DNA from: Lentzea waywayandensis | Lineage (GTDB): Bacteria; Actinomycetota; Actinomycetes; Mycobacteriales; Pseudonocardiaceae | Direction: 5' to 3' | Length of the DNA stretch: 59,117 nt | Assembly: GCF_900115955.1 (NCBI RefSeq) | Contig: NZ_FOYL01000024.1 | Span: 1-59,117, forward strand | Shown: positions 27,445 through 36,475 of the stretch, one piece after another | Numbering within the stretch: the stretch's first letter is position 1 | Layout: each line of letters begins with the position of its first letter | Translations under genes and position numbers: made by a program | Notes under the pieces: generated by a model | The model's database searches: none | Seen by the model: the letters and a program-made list of their open reading frames with translations, nothing else | What the model was told of the DNA's origin: nothing

Positions 27445-28718
27445 GCGGCGAACGCCTTCGCTGCCTCGGCTTCGAGTCGCTGCATCGTGGCGTCGATCGC
27501 GGCCGGGTCAGCCAGGAAGTCCTGCAGCGCCTTCCACTCCCCCGCGCCCTTCGTGCCACCGAACGCAGCCGGGGCGAGGTCGGACATGTCGAAGCGCACG
27601 TTGTCGCCGGCCTGCACGAGCTGCCGGGCGAGCTCACGGCTCACGTCGTCGGGGTAGGTCTCCGCAGGCACGTTCTTGTTGGGGGACAAGAAACCGCCGA
27701 GCCCCGCCCACACCGCGGCGGCGTCGGCGGAAGCAAGGTACTCCATAAGCTTCGTGGTGGCCTCGTCGTCCTTGAACTGCACCGCCATGTCGCCGCCCGC
27801 AACGACGGCAGGGGCGCTGCCGTTGATCGACGGGAACGGGAAGAACCTCGCGTCAACGCCGACCTTCGCGGACGTGCTCGCGGTGATGACACCGGAGACG
27901 AAGTCACCCTCGAACACCATCGCGGCCTTCTGCGGGTTCCCGAAGACGTTCGTCACCGACTTGGGGAACTCGGTCTGCAGCGCACCAGCGGAGCCACCTT
28001 CAATGAACTGCGGCGAGCCGAAGATCTGGGCCAACGCCTGCAGCGCCGTGCGCACCGACGGGTCGGTCCACGGGATCTCGTGCTTGCTGAGCTTGTCGTA
28101 GTTCGCAGGTCCGGCGGTGCGCAGGTAGACGTTCTCGAACCAGTCGGTCAGCGTCCACCCGTCCGCACCCGCGATCGACAGCGCCGGCGTGCCCGCGTCC
28201 GACAGGGTGCGCGCAGCCAGGACGAACTCGTCCCACGTCTTCGGCTGGCCGACCCCGGCCAGCGCCAGCGCGTTGTTGCTGTACCAGACCGTGGACTTGT
28301 TGGCGGCCTTGAAGTACACGCCGTAGAGCTGGCCCTTGACGCTGCCGAGCTGCTTCCACACGCCGGCGAAGTTCGAGTCCACGGCGGCGGAGACGCTGGC
28401 GGCGACAGGCTTCAGCTTGCCGTCGGTGGCGTACCGCGCGACGAGGCCGGGCTGGGCGACGAGTGCGACGTTCGGCGGGGTACCGCCCTGCAGCCTGGTT
28501 TCCAGCACGGTGGGCAGCTCGTCGCCGGCCGCGGTGTAGGTCACGTCGATGCCGGACTTCGCCTCGAACTTCGCGATCACCTGTTCGAACCGCGCCTGCT
28601 CGTCGCCGGACCAGGTGCCGACCACTTCGACGGACTGCCCGCTCTGGGCCGGCGTACCGCCGGAACAGCCGGCCAGCACCAGTGCTGTGGCGACCGCTGT
28701 GATGCCGAGGATTCTCAT
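27441..28718 (-). CDS. Sugar-binding lipoprotein of the ABC importer
   Basis: A 425-aa family 1 extracellular solute-binding protein. The signal peptide MRILGITAVATALVLAGC ends in a lipobox LAGC with Cys18 as the lipid anchor. The mature part follows the family pattern (VVGTWSGDEQARFEQVIAKF; GVYFKAANKSTVWYSNNAL; PKTWDEFVLAARTL). It captures the sugar outside the cell for the two permeases. The start overlaps the ATPase stop by four bases. Confidence 0.93.
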   Translation of the reverse strand: MRILGITAVATALVLAGCSGGTPAQSGQSVEVVGTWSGDEQARFEQVIAKFEAKSGIDVTYTAAGDELPTVLETRLQGGTPPNVALVAQPGLVARYATDGKLKPVAASVSAAVDSNFAGVWKQLGSVKGQLYGVYFKAANKSTVWYSNNALALAGVGQPKTWDEFVLAARTLSDAGTPALSIAGADGWTLTDWFENVYLRTAGPANYDKLSKHEIPWTDPSVRTALQALAQIFGSPQFIEGGSAGALQTEFPKSVTNVFGNPQKAAMVFEGDFVSGVITASTSAKVGVDARFFPFPSINGSAPAVVAGGDMAVQFKDDEATTKLMEYLASADAAAVWAGLGGFLSPNKNVPAETYPDDVSRELARQLVQAGDNVRFDMSDLAPAAFGGTKGAGEWKALQDFLADPAAIDATMQRLEAEAAKAFAA

Positions 28719-29923
28719 CGCTGTTCTCCTGAAGTGGTCCAGATGGAGGACCCGGTCACCGGGTCGAAGAAGTGAAGACGCGAGGTGTCGACCCAGGTGG
28801 CGACCTGCTGACCCTCGTAGACGTTGGCGCGGGGCGAGAACCGTCCAACCAGGACGGTGCCCTTTGACGATGGGTGGAGGTCCGCGATGCCCGCGTCCTC
28901 GGCCAGCAGCCGGGTGTCCTCCGTGTTCGCCGGAGGTGCGTCGATCGGCAGGTGCACCAGCACGTCGGACCCCATCGCCTCCACGAGGTCCGCCACGGAG
29001 TGCAGGAGCTGTCCTTCCTGCGCGTCGGCGAGTGAGGCGTCCTCCATGTCCTCCGGCCGGATGCCGACGACGACCTCCTGGCCGACGTAGTCCTTCAACG
29101 CCGGGCGTGCGTGCAGCACCGAGTCGGGCAGCAGCAAAGTGTCGGAGTTCAGTGACACCCAGTACCGGCCGTTGACGTGGTGCAGCCGTGCCATCACCTG
29201 GTTCATGCCCGGTGAGCCGATGAACCCGGCCACGAACAGGTTCGCGGGGCGGTCGTAGAGCTCCTGAGGCGGCCCGACCTGTTGCAGGACACCACGTTTC
29301 ATCACGGCCACCCGGTCGCCGAGCGTCATGGCCTCGGTCTGGTCGTGCGTCACGTAAACAGTCGTCACGCCGAGGTCGCGCTGCACCCGTGCGATCTCGG
29401 CACGCATCTGCACCCGTAGCTTGGCGTCCAGGTTGGACAGTGGTTCGTCCATCAGGAACACCTGCGGGGAACGCACCATCGCGCGGCCCATCGCGACCCG
29501 CTGACGCTGGCCGCCGGACAGGTTGCGCGGCTTGCGGTCGAGGTGCTCTGCGAGCTCCAACGACTCCGCGACCTCGCGGACACGTTCGTCGATCTTCTGC
29601 TTGGACAGCTTGCGCAACGTCAGACCGAACGCGATGTTGTCGTAGACGTTCAGATGCGGGTAGAGGGCGTAGGACTGGAAAACCATTGCCACGTCCCGAT
29701 CACGAGACGGCACGTTGTTGACGACCCGCTGGCCGATCCGGATGTCGCCCTCGGTGATGTTCTCCAGTCCCGCGATCATCCGCAGCGCTGTGGTCTTCCC
29801 GCAGCCGGACGGGCCGACGAGCACCAGGAACTCACCGTCGCGGATGTCGAGGTTCAGGTCTTCCACCGCGCGGGTGCCGTCCGCATACGCCTTGCCGAGC
29901 CCGGTGAGGACTACCTCTGCCAC
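28715..29923 (-). CDS. ugpC: ABC transporter ATP-binding protein (UgpC/MsiK type)
   Basis: 402 aa from the GTG at 29923, chosen because AGGAG lies six bases upstream. Walker A is GPSGCGKTT near residue 38, signature LSGGQRQRVAMGRA near 135, Walker B VFLMDEPLSNLD near 157, H-loop VTHDQTEAM near 192. The C-terminal TOBE/MalK-type regulatory domain is complete. It powers the importer. It is the first gene of the operon; upstream lies an 11-bp direct repeat at 29980-30001. Confidence 0.95.
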   Translation of the reverse strand: MAEVVLTGLGKAYADGTRAVEDLNLDIRDGEFLVLVGPSGCGKTTALRMIAGLENITEGDIRIGQRVVNNVPSRDRDVAMVFQSYALYPHLNVYDNIAFGLTLRKLSKQKIDERVREVAESLELAEHLDRKPRNLSGGQRQRVAMGRAMVRSPQVFLMDEPLSNLDAKLRVQMRAEIARVQRDLGVTTVYVTHDQTEAMTLGDRVAVMKRGVLQQVGPPQELYDRPANLFVAGFIGSPGMNQVMARLHHVNGRYWVSLNSDTLLLPDSVLHARPALKDYVGQEVVVGIRPEDMEDASLADAQEGQLLHSVADLVEAMGSDVLVHLPIDAPPANTEDTRLLAEDAGIADLHPSSKGTVLVGRFSPRANVYEGQQVATWVDTSRLHFFDPVTGSSIWTTSGEQR

Positions 29924-29979
29924 ACCTTCTCCTCGCTCTCTGGCGGCCTGGAGCGGCCGGTGCGTGGACGGTATTGCGA

Positions 29980-30001
29980 GGTTCCTTAACGGTCCCTTAA
30001 A
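29980..30001 (-). promoter_or_regulatory. 11-bp tandem direct repeat, candidate OmpR-family operator
   Basis: GGTTCCTTAAC (29980-29990) is followed directly by GGTCCCTTAAA (29991-30001), identical at 9 of 11 positions. Half-sites repeated every 11 bp on one face of the helix are typical of OmpR/PhoB-type response regulators. It lies 57 bp before the importer ATPase start and about 100 bp before the divergent histidine kinase start. A related site lies at 36476-36497. Confidence 0.55.
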
Positions 30002-30099
30002 CGCGGAACACGGTTCGACCGACTCGCAACGCGGGGATGACGTCGTGGCAACACCAGAACTACCCTTCGTGTCATGTCGCAGGTTCCGGTGGTGGTCCG

Positions 30100-31383
30100 G
30101 TGAAACGGGAGATGACCAGGTCGTTGATGTTGGCGACCGGCCTCGTCGCGCTGGTGCTCGTGTGTGCCGCGTCCGCACTTCTCTTGTGGGACAACGTCCG
30201 TGGAGCCGAAGCCGCCGATCGTCAGGACCTCGCGGCGGTGACCGCGGTAGCGGCGGTGACCCTTGACCCGGACGACCTGCGTGCCGCGGTGGCGCGGACG
30301 GCCGCCGGCGCGGACGGCCGGATCGCCGTCCATCTCGTGCTCGGCGACATCATCGGCTCCGGCCGGGCGACCCACGCGGAGGTGGCCATGGTGGCGGCGG
30401 GCGCACCGGCGCCGTCGTCGTGGCGGGTGCTTCCGGGTCGCGCCGTCATCGAACTGACAGAGCCCGCCGCCGTGGTGGACATGGCGACGGTGGGCGAGAT
30501 CGGGCTGCTCGTGGTGGCCGCCGCCCTGGGGAGTGCCGCCGCCGTTGCGTTGGGAGGCAGGCGGTTCAGCCCGCTGTTGCAGGACATGCGGACGCTCGCC
30601 GACGCCGCACGGGCCGGCGGGACGCGGGTGCACGCGACCGGACCTGCCGAGCTGACCGACCTCGCGGCGGCCGTGAACGAGGTAGCCGATCGCGCGGATC
30701 GTTTACTGGCCAACGAACGCGAGATGATCGCGGACGTGTCGCACCGGCTGCGCACGCCGTTGACCGCACTGCGCCTGGACATCGACGTCCTGGGCGACAG
30801 CGTGGTGGCGAACCGGATCCGCGGCGCGGTGTGCGCGATGGACCGCGACGTGGACCTGATCCTCGAGTCGCTTCAACCGGTCGGACCTGGCCGGGTTGCC
30901 GAATGCGACCTGACGGCTGTGGTGCGGGCACGCATGGCGTTCTGGGCGGTGCGCGCCGCCGACCAGGGCCGGTGGTGCGAAGTGGACGTCCCGGATGGAC
31001 CGATGCAGGTCGAGCTGGCGAAGGACGACCTCGCCGCAGCTGTGGACACGATCCTGGACAACGTCTTCCAGCACACGCCGGAGGGTTCGCCGATCGCGGT
31101 CGAGGTCGTCGAGCACGCGGGCTGGATCACGTTGGTCGTCGAGGACGGCGGGCGCGGTGTGTCCGCACCGGACGAAGCGGTGCGGCGCGGGCGCAGCGGC
31201 GGCCGTTCGACCGGACTCGGGCTCGCGATCGCCCGTGCCGCCGCGGAGTCCACCGGCGGGTCGCTGCACGTGGAGCGCGGCAGGCTCGGCGGGGCGCGGA
31301 TCAGGATGAGGTTCGGCGAAGCGGGCAGGACGTCCCATGACTCCGGGCCGCGCGCGTGGCGACTCTGGTACACCGCCCGTTGA
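30100..31383 (+). CDS. Membrane sensor histidine kinase
   Basis: 427 aa from the GTG at 30100 (GGTGG upstream); a frame starting at 30037 is possible but lacks a ribosome site. Membrane helices lie near residues 12-32 and 133-152, with a sensor loop of about 100 residues between them. The phosphoacceptor motif is ADVSHRLRTPLTALRLD with His near 213. The ATPase domain has an N-box DTILDNVFQHTPEG near 317, VEDGGRGV and STGLGLAIARAAAES near 369. It senses an unknown outside signal. No response regulator is adjacent; the nearest is at 35115-35801. It is divergent from the importer operon. Confidence 0.9.
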   Translation: MKREMTRSLMLATGLVALVLVCAASALLLWDNVRGAEAADRQDLAAVTAVAAVTLDPDDLRAAVARTAAGADGRIAVHLVLGDIIGSGRATHAEVAMVAAGAPAPSSWRVLPGRAVIELTEPAAVVDMATVGEIGLLVVAAALGSAAAVALGGRRFSPLLQDMRTLADAARAGGTRVHATGPAELTDLAAAVNEVADRADRLLANEREMIADVSHRLRTPLTALRLDIDVLGDSVVANRIRGAVCAMDRDVDLILESLQPVGPGRVAECDLTAVVRARMAFWAVRAADQGRWCEVDVPDGPMQVELAKDDLAAAVDTILDNVFQHTPEGSPIAVEVVEHAGWITLVVEDGGRGVSAPDEAVRRGRSGGRSTGLGLAIARAAAESTGGSLHVERGRLGGARIRMRFGEAGRTSHDSGPRAWRLWYTAR

Positions 31384-31713
31384 CACGGGGTGGGTGCCCG
31401 CCGCCCGGGAAGGGGTTTGGCGGCGGGCACCAGCCTCGCGCACAGCGCGGGGTGTCGCCTGCGCGAGCTCACCGCCCTCAGGCGTTCTGCACACCCGAGG
31501 AACTGCCGGCCGTGAGGAGTATCGGCCGGACGTTTTCTGCAATTCGCTGACTTTCAGGATCCACATTAAATCTCCCGCCACCGCCTTACCAGCCTTTGAA
31601 GCCGAAGTAGAGCGCACGGGCAAATTACTGTGCGTCGCAGGGCAAGCGGGTTTCCGGAACGGAGGTGTGTGTGCTTGCCTGCACGGTGAGTCCGGGTAGG
31701 CGGAGGAAAACTA
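31384..31713. other. Intergenic region between histidine kinase and trehalose-related gene
   Basis: 330 bp. After the hairpin at 31393-31431 the sequence shows no credible gene. AT-richer stretches near 31530-31640 probably hold the promoter of the next gene, but no clear hexamers were found. Confidence 0.4.
31393..31431 (+). terminator. Terminator hairpin after the histidine kinase
   Basis: A perfect 13-bp stem, ggtgcccgccgcc (31393-31405) and ggcggcgggcacc (31419-31431), with a 13-base loop, starts ten bases after the stop codon. No T-run follows. Confidence 0.7.
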
Positions 31714-34281
31714 GTGACGGCTCTTGCAAGTAACTTTCACGGAATCAGTGCGACGACCGTGCAGGCATTGCCGGTCGAGCTCCGGCAATCGTTGACGGGC
31801 ATCGCCAGGACGCCGCACCTGCTGGTCGCGTGCGACTACGACGGCACGCTGGCCCCGATCGCCAGCACACCCAACGAGGCCTTCCCTGACCAGCGTTCGA
31901 TGGCCGCACTGCGCTCGCTCGCCGGTCTGCACGCGACGACCTGCTCGGTGATCTCCGGGCGTGCGTTGCGCGACCTGGCCGCGCTCTCACGGTTGCCGGG
32001 CGAGGTGCGCCTCGTCGGGTCGCACGGCTCGGAGTTCGACGTCGGCTTCGTCAACGTGTTGTCCGAGCACACCCGCGACACGCTCGCCGCGCTGCACCGC
32101 GAACTCGAGGCGCTGGTCAGGGTGACACCGGGCGCCCTGCTCGAAGTGAAGCCCGCCGCCGTCGCGGTGCACTACCGCAACTGCTCGGAGTCCGTGGCAC
32201 AGCGGATGTTGAAGGTGCTGGAGGCCGGTCTGCGCACAGCGGTGGATCTGCAGATCACGCACGGCAAAGCGGTCGTAGAGTTCTCGGTCGTCGAGACCGA
32301 CAAGGGCTGTGCACTGGATGTGCTGCGGCACGAGGTGGGCGCGACGGCGGCCGTGTTCCTGGGTGACGACGTGACGGACGAGAAGGCGTTTGCGCGCCTG
32401 TCAGGGCCGGATGTCGGCATCCGCGTGGGTGCCGGCCAGTCGCAGGCGTCGTTCCGCGTGGCGGATCCGGCCTCGGTTGCCGCAGTGCTGGCGTTCCTGC
32501 TCGAGGAGCGACGGGCGTGGTTGCACGGTGATCAGGCTGTACCGATCGAGCGCCTGACGATGCTCGCGAACGAGCGTTCGGTGGCTCTCGTGACGCCGGA
32601 TGCCAAGGTGAACTGGTTGTGCCACCCGGAACCTGATTCTGCGGCGCTCTTCGCGGATCTGCTGGGTGGTCCCAGTGCCGGTCACTTCTCGATCAAGCCG
32701 GAGCACGGGGCATTGCCGTTGGGGCAGCGTTATCTGCCGGGCACGATGATCGTGGAGACGCGGTGGTCGCGGTTGCTGGTGACGGACTACCTGGAGCACG
32801 ACCTGGCTTCGCACCGCACGGATCTGGTGCGCAGGATCTCCGGTTCGACGAGCGCGGTGATCACGTTCGCGCCGCGACCGGAGTTCGGCCAGGTGCCGGG
32901 GCGGTTGGTATCCGAATCGGATGGCCTGCGCGTGGTCGGCACCTCGGACCCGATGGTGCTGCGGTCGCCGGGCCTGGTTTGGGAGATCACTTCCGACGGT
33001 GTGCACGAGACCGCTTCCGCCGTGGTGCGGCTGCGGGAGGGTGCTCCAGTGGTGCTGGAGTTGCGTTGTGGCACCGACGACCTGTCCGCTGCTGTCGCGG
33101 AGGAGTCGGCGCGGCACCGCCGTGCGGCGAGCTATTGGTCGTCGTGGGCGGCCGGGCTGACGTTGCCTGCGGTCGAGCCCGATCTGGTGCTGCGATCGGC
33201 TTTGACGTTGCGCGGTCTCGTGCACGTGCCGACCGGCTCGATCATGGCCGCGGCGACCACGTCATTGCCCGAGGAGCTGGGAGGCGTCCGCAACTGGGAC
33301 TACCGCTACTGCTGGCTGCGTGACGCCGCGATGACCGCCTCCGCGCTGGTGTCGCTCGGGTCGTTCGCCGAGGCGGAGGCCTATCTCGGCTGGCTGCACG
33401 GTGTGCTCGCGACGGTGCCGGGCCCGGAGCGGCTGCATCCGCTGTACACGTTGCACGGCACGCAGCTCGGTGCCGAGGCCGTCATCGACACGCTGCCCGG
33501 TTACGCGGGTTCGCGTCCAGTGCGCGTGGGCAACCTCGCGAACCAGCAGGTGCAGCTCGACGTGTTCGGTCCGGTCGTCGACCTGGTGGTTTCTCTTGCC
33601 ACGGCACGGGGTTCGTTGTCCGACGAGGACTGGACGATGGTGCACGCGATGGCCGAGGCGGTCTCGCGGCGCTGGCACGAGCCCGACCACGGCATCTGGG
33701 AGGAGCGGCACGCGCCGCGCCACCACGTGTACTCGAAGGTCATGTGCTGGCTGACGATCGACCGCGCGATCAAGCTCGGCGAACAGTTCGGCCGTGCGCT
33801 GGATCCGTCGTGGATCGCTCTGCGCGACATGATCGCCGCCGACGTGCTGAAGAACGGCTGGAATGACGAGGTCCAGTCCTTCACCACGGCCTACGACGGC
33901 GACGACCTCGACGCTGCCTCGCTGTTCGTCGGCCTGTCCGGTCTGATCGCCCCGGATGACGAGCGCTTCCAGTCGACCGTGACGGCGATCGAGGCCTCGC
34001 TGCGCTCCGGCTCCACCGTCTACCGCTACCGCCGCGACGACGGCCTGCCGGGCGACGAGGGCGGCTTCCACCTGTGCGCTGCCTGGATGATCGAGTCTTA
34101 TCTTCTGACCGGCCGACGCACCGAAGCAGAAGACCTCTTCGCCCAGATCGTCGCCGCCGCCGGCCCCACCGGCCTGCTCCCCGAGGAATACGACCCGATC
34201 ACCGAACGCTCTCTCGGCAACCACCCCCAGGCCTACTCTCACCTGGGACTGATCCGCTGTGCCCAGCTACTCTCGCAGTAA
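31714..34281 (+). CDS. Trehalose-6-phosphate phosphatase fused to GH15 glycoside hydrolase
   Basis: An 855-aa two-domain enzyme. The GTG at 31714 follows GGAGG. Residues about 15-270 are an OtsB-type HAD phosphatase: LLVACDYDGTLAPI with the nucleophile Asp near 40, HGSEFDV, and GDDVTDEKAF near 215. Residues about 285-850 are glycoside hydrolase family 15: RNWDYRYCWLRDAAMTA near 527, WEERHAPRHHVYSK near 660 (general acid Glu) and LLPEEYDP near 822 (general base Glu). GH15 members in actinobacteria include trehalases, so the fusion could make trehalose and also cleave it. Substrate of the GH15 part is inferred. It ends at a strong shared terminator. Confidence 0.92.
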   Translation: MTALASNFHGISATTVQALPVELRQSLTGIARTPHLLVACDYDGTLAPIASTPNEAFPDQRSMAALRSLAGLHATTCSVISGRALRDLAALSRLPGEVRLVGSHGSEFDVGFVNVLSEHTRDTLAALHRELEALVRVTPGALLEVKPAAVAVHYRNCSESVAQRMLKVLEAGLRTAVDLQITHGKAVVEFSVVETDKGCALDVLRHEVGATAAVFLGDDVTDEKAFARLSGPDVGIRVGAGQSQASFRVADPASVAAVLAFLLEERRAWLHGDQAVPIERLTMLANERSVALVTPDAKVNWLCHPEPDSAALFADLLGGPSAGHFSIKPEHGALPLGQRYLPGTMIVETRWSRLLVTDYLEHDLASHRTDLVRRISGSTSAVITFAPRPEFGQVPGRLVSESDGLRVVGTSDPMVLRSPGLVWEITSDGVHETASAVVRLREGAPVVLELRCGTDDLSAAVAEESARHRRAASYWSSWAAGLTLPAVEPDLVLRSALTLRGLVHVPTGSIMAAATTSLPEELGGVRNWDYRYCWLRDAAMTASALVSLGSFAEAEAYLGWLHGVLATVPGPERLHPLYTLHGTQLGAEAVIDTLPGYAGSRPVRVGNLANQQVQLDVFGPVVDLVVSLATARGSLSDEDWTMVHAMAEAVSRRWHEPDHGIWEERHAPRHHVYSKVMCWLTIDRAIKLGEQFGRALDPSWIALRDMIAADVLKNGWNDEVQSFTTAYDGDDLDAASLFVGLSGLIAPDDERFQSTVTAIEASLRSGSTVYRYRRDDGLPGDEGGFHLCAAWMIESYLLTGRRTEAEDLFAQIVAAAGPTGLLPEEYDPITERSLGNHPQAYSHLGLIRCAQLLSQ

Positions 34282-34290
34282 GTAAGTCGA

Positions 34291-34323
34291 AGCGCCGGGT
34301 CTGCTCACTGCAGACCCGGCGCT
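34291..34323. terminator. Bidirectional terminator between convergent genes
   Basis: A perfect 14-bp stem, agcgccgggtctgc (34291-34304) and gcagacccggcgct (34310-34323), with a five-base loop, lies between the stop codons of the trehalose fusion gene and the convergent LuxR gene. Confidence 0.85.
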
Positions 34324-34343
34324 CGTCACACCAATCCGGTTCG

Positions 34344-34928
34344 TCACACCAGCCCGGCGCGTACGGCCTGCGCCACCACTTCAAACCTGTTGCGCGCACC
34401 GCACTTCTGCACGACAGCCTGCACTCGATTGATCACTGTTCGGGGCGACAGCGACACCTTCTTGGCGATCTCGTGGCTGTCCCAGCCGTCCGCGACGAGA
34501 TTCAGCAGCTGGACGTCCCACGCGTCCAGGTCCGCCACCGGAACGTGATGACCCGTCGCGCGCATCTCGTCCAGCGCCTCCCACAGCTCCTCGTCACCGG
34601 TGAGCTCGAGCGATGCCGTGATCACCGCGTTCACCAGGCGATCGCGGTCCATCGTCTTGCGAGGCAACACGGTCACCACCCCGGCCCGCACCGCCGCGTC
34701 CAACGCCTCGTCAGGCATGTTGTCGAGCGCCAGCACCACGACCGCGCCGATTCGCCGCGCCGTTTCCCCGAGTGATTCGAAGAAGAAGCCGTCGACCAGG
34801 CCTTCGACCGCCACGAACACGTCCGCGGGTGAATCCGTGGCAATGCTGATGTCGGGATGCGATGTCAGCCAGCTCTCCACCCCAGCGGTGACGACCGGGT
34901 CGGCCTCCGGCAGGCGCACCCGGATCAC
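34344..34928 (-). CDS. Small LuxR-type regulator with pseudo-receiver domain
   Basis: A 194-aa protein. Residues 1-110 follow a shortened receiver pattern (MIRVRLPEADPVVTAGVESWL), but the acceptor strand reads PADVFVAVEGLV without an Asp and the Lys site is VTVLPRKTM. Residues 130-194 are a LuxR helix-turn-helix (DAWDVQLLNLVADGWDSHEI; LSPRTVINRVQAVVQK). It is more distant from the other two small LuxR proteins than they are from each other. It is divergent from the OmpR-type regulator with about 186 bp between the starts. Confidence 0.8.
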   Translation of the reverse strand: MIRVRLPEADPVVTAGVESWLTSHPDISIATDSPADVFVAVEGLVDGFFFESLGETARRIGAVVVLALDNMPDEALDAAVRAGVVTVLPRKTMDRDRLVNAVITASLELTGDEELWEALDEMRATGHHVPVADLDAWDVQLLNLVADGWDSHEIAKKVSLSPRTVINRVQAVVQKCGARNRFEVVAQAVRAGLV

Positions 34929-35114
34929 TCAGATTCCACCTTTCGATTGCATCCGTTCGCACGTTGTTGTCTCAGGGGATATCAATCCATGCCCTTCCAA
35001 CCCGCATGCGCCGCCGGGGCGGCTTCCGCGCCGAAACGCCGGGCAGTATCTCGCCACAGCCCCTGTTCACCTGGAGGGCCGTACCCGGCCGTCCGCAGAC
35101 GCACGCGAGGTCGC

Positions 35115-35801
35115 ATGCAATCCGTTCTGCTCGTCGAAGACGACTGCAGCATCAGAGCTGCCTTGCACAGCGCGTTGACCGAGCGCCGGTTCTCCGTCGT
35201 GGCGGTCGCGACCGCCGCCGAAGCGCTACGGGAGACCGCCGCCGGCCCGGTGGACATCGTGCTGCTCGACCTCGGCCTCCCTGACCTCGACGGCACCGCC
35301 GCGCTGCGCATGATCCGCGGCATCAGCTCGGTCCCGGTGATCATAGTGACCGCGCGCCGCGGCGAGACCTCCATCGTGCAACTGCTCGAGGCCGGCGCGG
35401 ACGACTACGTGGTCAAGCCGTTCTCCGCTGATCACCTGGTCGCCCGCATGCGCGCGTTGCTGCGCCGCACTTCCGCAGTCGACGCCCAGGAACAACGCGT
35501 CATCGCCGCCGGGGACCTGCACATCGACCTGAACGCGCGCAGCGCGTCGTTCCACGGCCAGAACCTCGCCCTCACCAGGCGCGAGTTCGACCTGCTGGTC
35601 TACCTCGCCGAGCGCCCGAACCGCGTCGTGACCAGGCGGGAACTGTGCGACCAGGTCTGGGCAGCCTCCGAGAGGGCCAGCGACCAGACCATCGACGTGC
35701 ACTTGTCGTGGTTGCGCCGCAAGCTCGGCGAAACCGCCGCGAACCCCCGTTACCTGCACACGGTTCGCGGCGTCGGCGTGAAGCTGGTCGTGACGACCTG
35801 A
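35115..35801 (+). CDS. OmpR-family response regulator
   Basis: 228 aa from the ATG at 35115 behind GAGGT; the open frame extends upstream, but the extension is not protein-like. The receiver is complete: LLVEDDCSI, DIVLLDLGLPDLDG with the phosphoacceptor Asp near 52, TARRGE and VVKPFSADHL with Lys. The C-terminal winged helix contains LTRREFDLLVYLAERPNRVV and IDVHLSWLRRKLGE. It converges on a LuxR gene with a four-base gap. It is the best local candidate to bind the 11-bp repeats at 29980-30001 and 36476-36497 and to pair with the kinase at 30100-31383. Both links are inference. Confidence 0.93.
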   Translation: MQSVLLVEDDCSIRAALHSALTERRFSVVAVATAAEALRETAAGPVDIVLLDLGLPDLDGTAALRMIRGISSVPVIIVTARRGETSIVQLLEAGADDYVVKPFSADHLVARMRALLRRTSAVDAQEQRVIAAGDLHIDLNARSASFHGQNLALTRREFDLLVYLAERPNRVVTRRELCDQVWAASERASDQTIDVHLSWLRRKLGETAANPRYLHTVRGVGVKLVVTT

Positions 35802-35805
35802 ACCC

Positions 35806-36429
35806 TCAGATCACGCCGGCTCGTGCCGCGTAGGCGACCGCATGCGCGCGATTGCGCAGGTTCAGGCGGCTGATCATGCCCTGGATGATGTTCTTCACCG
35901 TGCGCTCGGAGTACCACAGCGCCTGCGCGACCTCGGTGGTGTCCTTGCCGTCTGCGATCAGCGTGAGCACGTTGATCTCCCGCGGCGTGAGGCCGGAGCT
36001 GGTCAGCCCGTTGGGCCGCAACACCGCGTCGTGCAACGTGTGCACCTGGTCGAGCAGCGGCCCGATCAGCTTCGCCGGGATCTCCCCTGCACCGGCGGCA
36101 ACGGCCGTGATGGTTCTAATCAACCGGTCCCCGGTCGCCTGCGCCATCGGCACGACCGCGCGCACCCCCCATTCGACCGCGCCCAGCAACTGCGACTCCC
36201 GCAGTTCCTGCACCACGAGGACGATCGGCTTGGTGAACTCGGGCATTTTCTCCCGAAGCTCTCGCAAATCGGAAATCCTCAAGCGATCGTGCACCACCAC
36301 GAGAACATCCGCGTCCTGCCACTGTTCCACCAGAACAATGTCGACAGCTGGCTGTCCACGCAGCAGCGCCATCACTCCGGCCCCCAAAATTGGAGTTTGG
36401 GCCTGCACAGCAACCGGTGTCGCATCCAC
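35806..36429 (-). CDS. LuxR-type regulator with pseudo-receiver domain
   Basis: 207 aa from the GTG at 36429, which has a perfect AAGGAGG seven bases upstream; an ATG at 36468 lacks correct spacing. The receiver-like part lacks the phosphoacceptor (DADVLVVVHDRL) and the Lys (VRAVVPMAQA). The helix-turn-helix (SGLTPREINVLTLIADG; WYSERTVKNIIQGMISRL) is strongly similar to that at 20978-21631, including the ending LRNRAHAVxYAxRxGxI, so the two are paralogues. The direct repeat at 36476-36497 lies about 50 bp upstream. Confidence 0.87.
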   Translation of the reverse strand: MDATPVAVQAQTPILGAGVMALLRGQPAVDIVLVEQWQDADVLVVVHDRLRISDLRELREKMPEFTKPIVLVVQELRESQLLGAVEWGVRAVVPMAQATGDRLIRTITAVAAGAGEIPAKLIGPLLDQVHTLHDAVLRPNGLTSSGLTPREINVLTLIADGKDTTEVAQALWYSERTVKNIIQGMISRLNLRNRAHAVAYAARAGVI

Positions 36430-36475
36430 TCGACGGCCTCCTTGCCATTTCGCATCGAGTGCAATCATGAGGGAC

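Noticed and set aside
29924..30099. A PhoP-type PHO box upstream of the importer.
   Set aside because: The 11-bp repeat has the right period, but its units (CCTTAAC/CCTTAAA) do not match the GTTCACC consensus, so phosphate control is not claimed.
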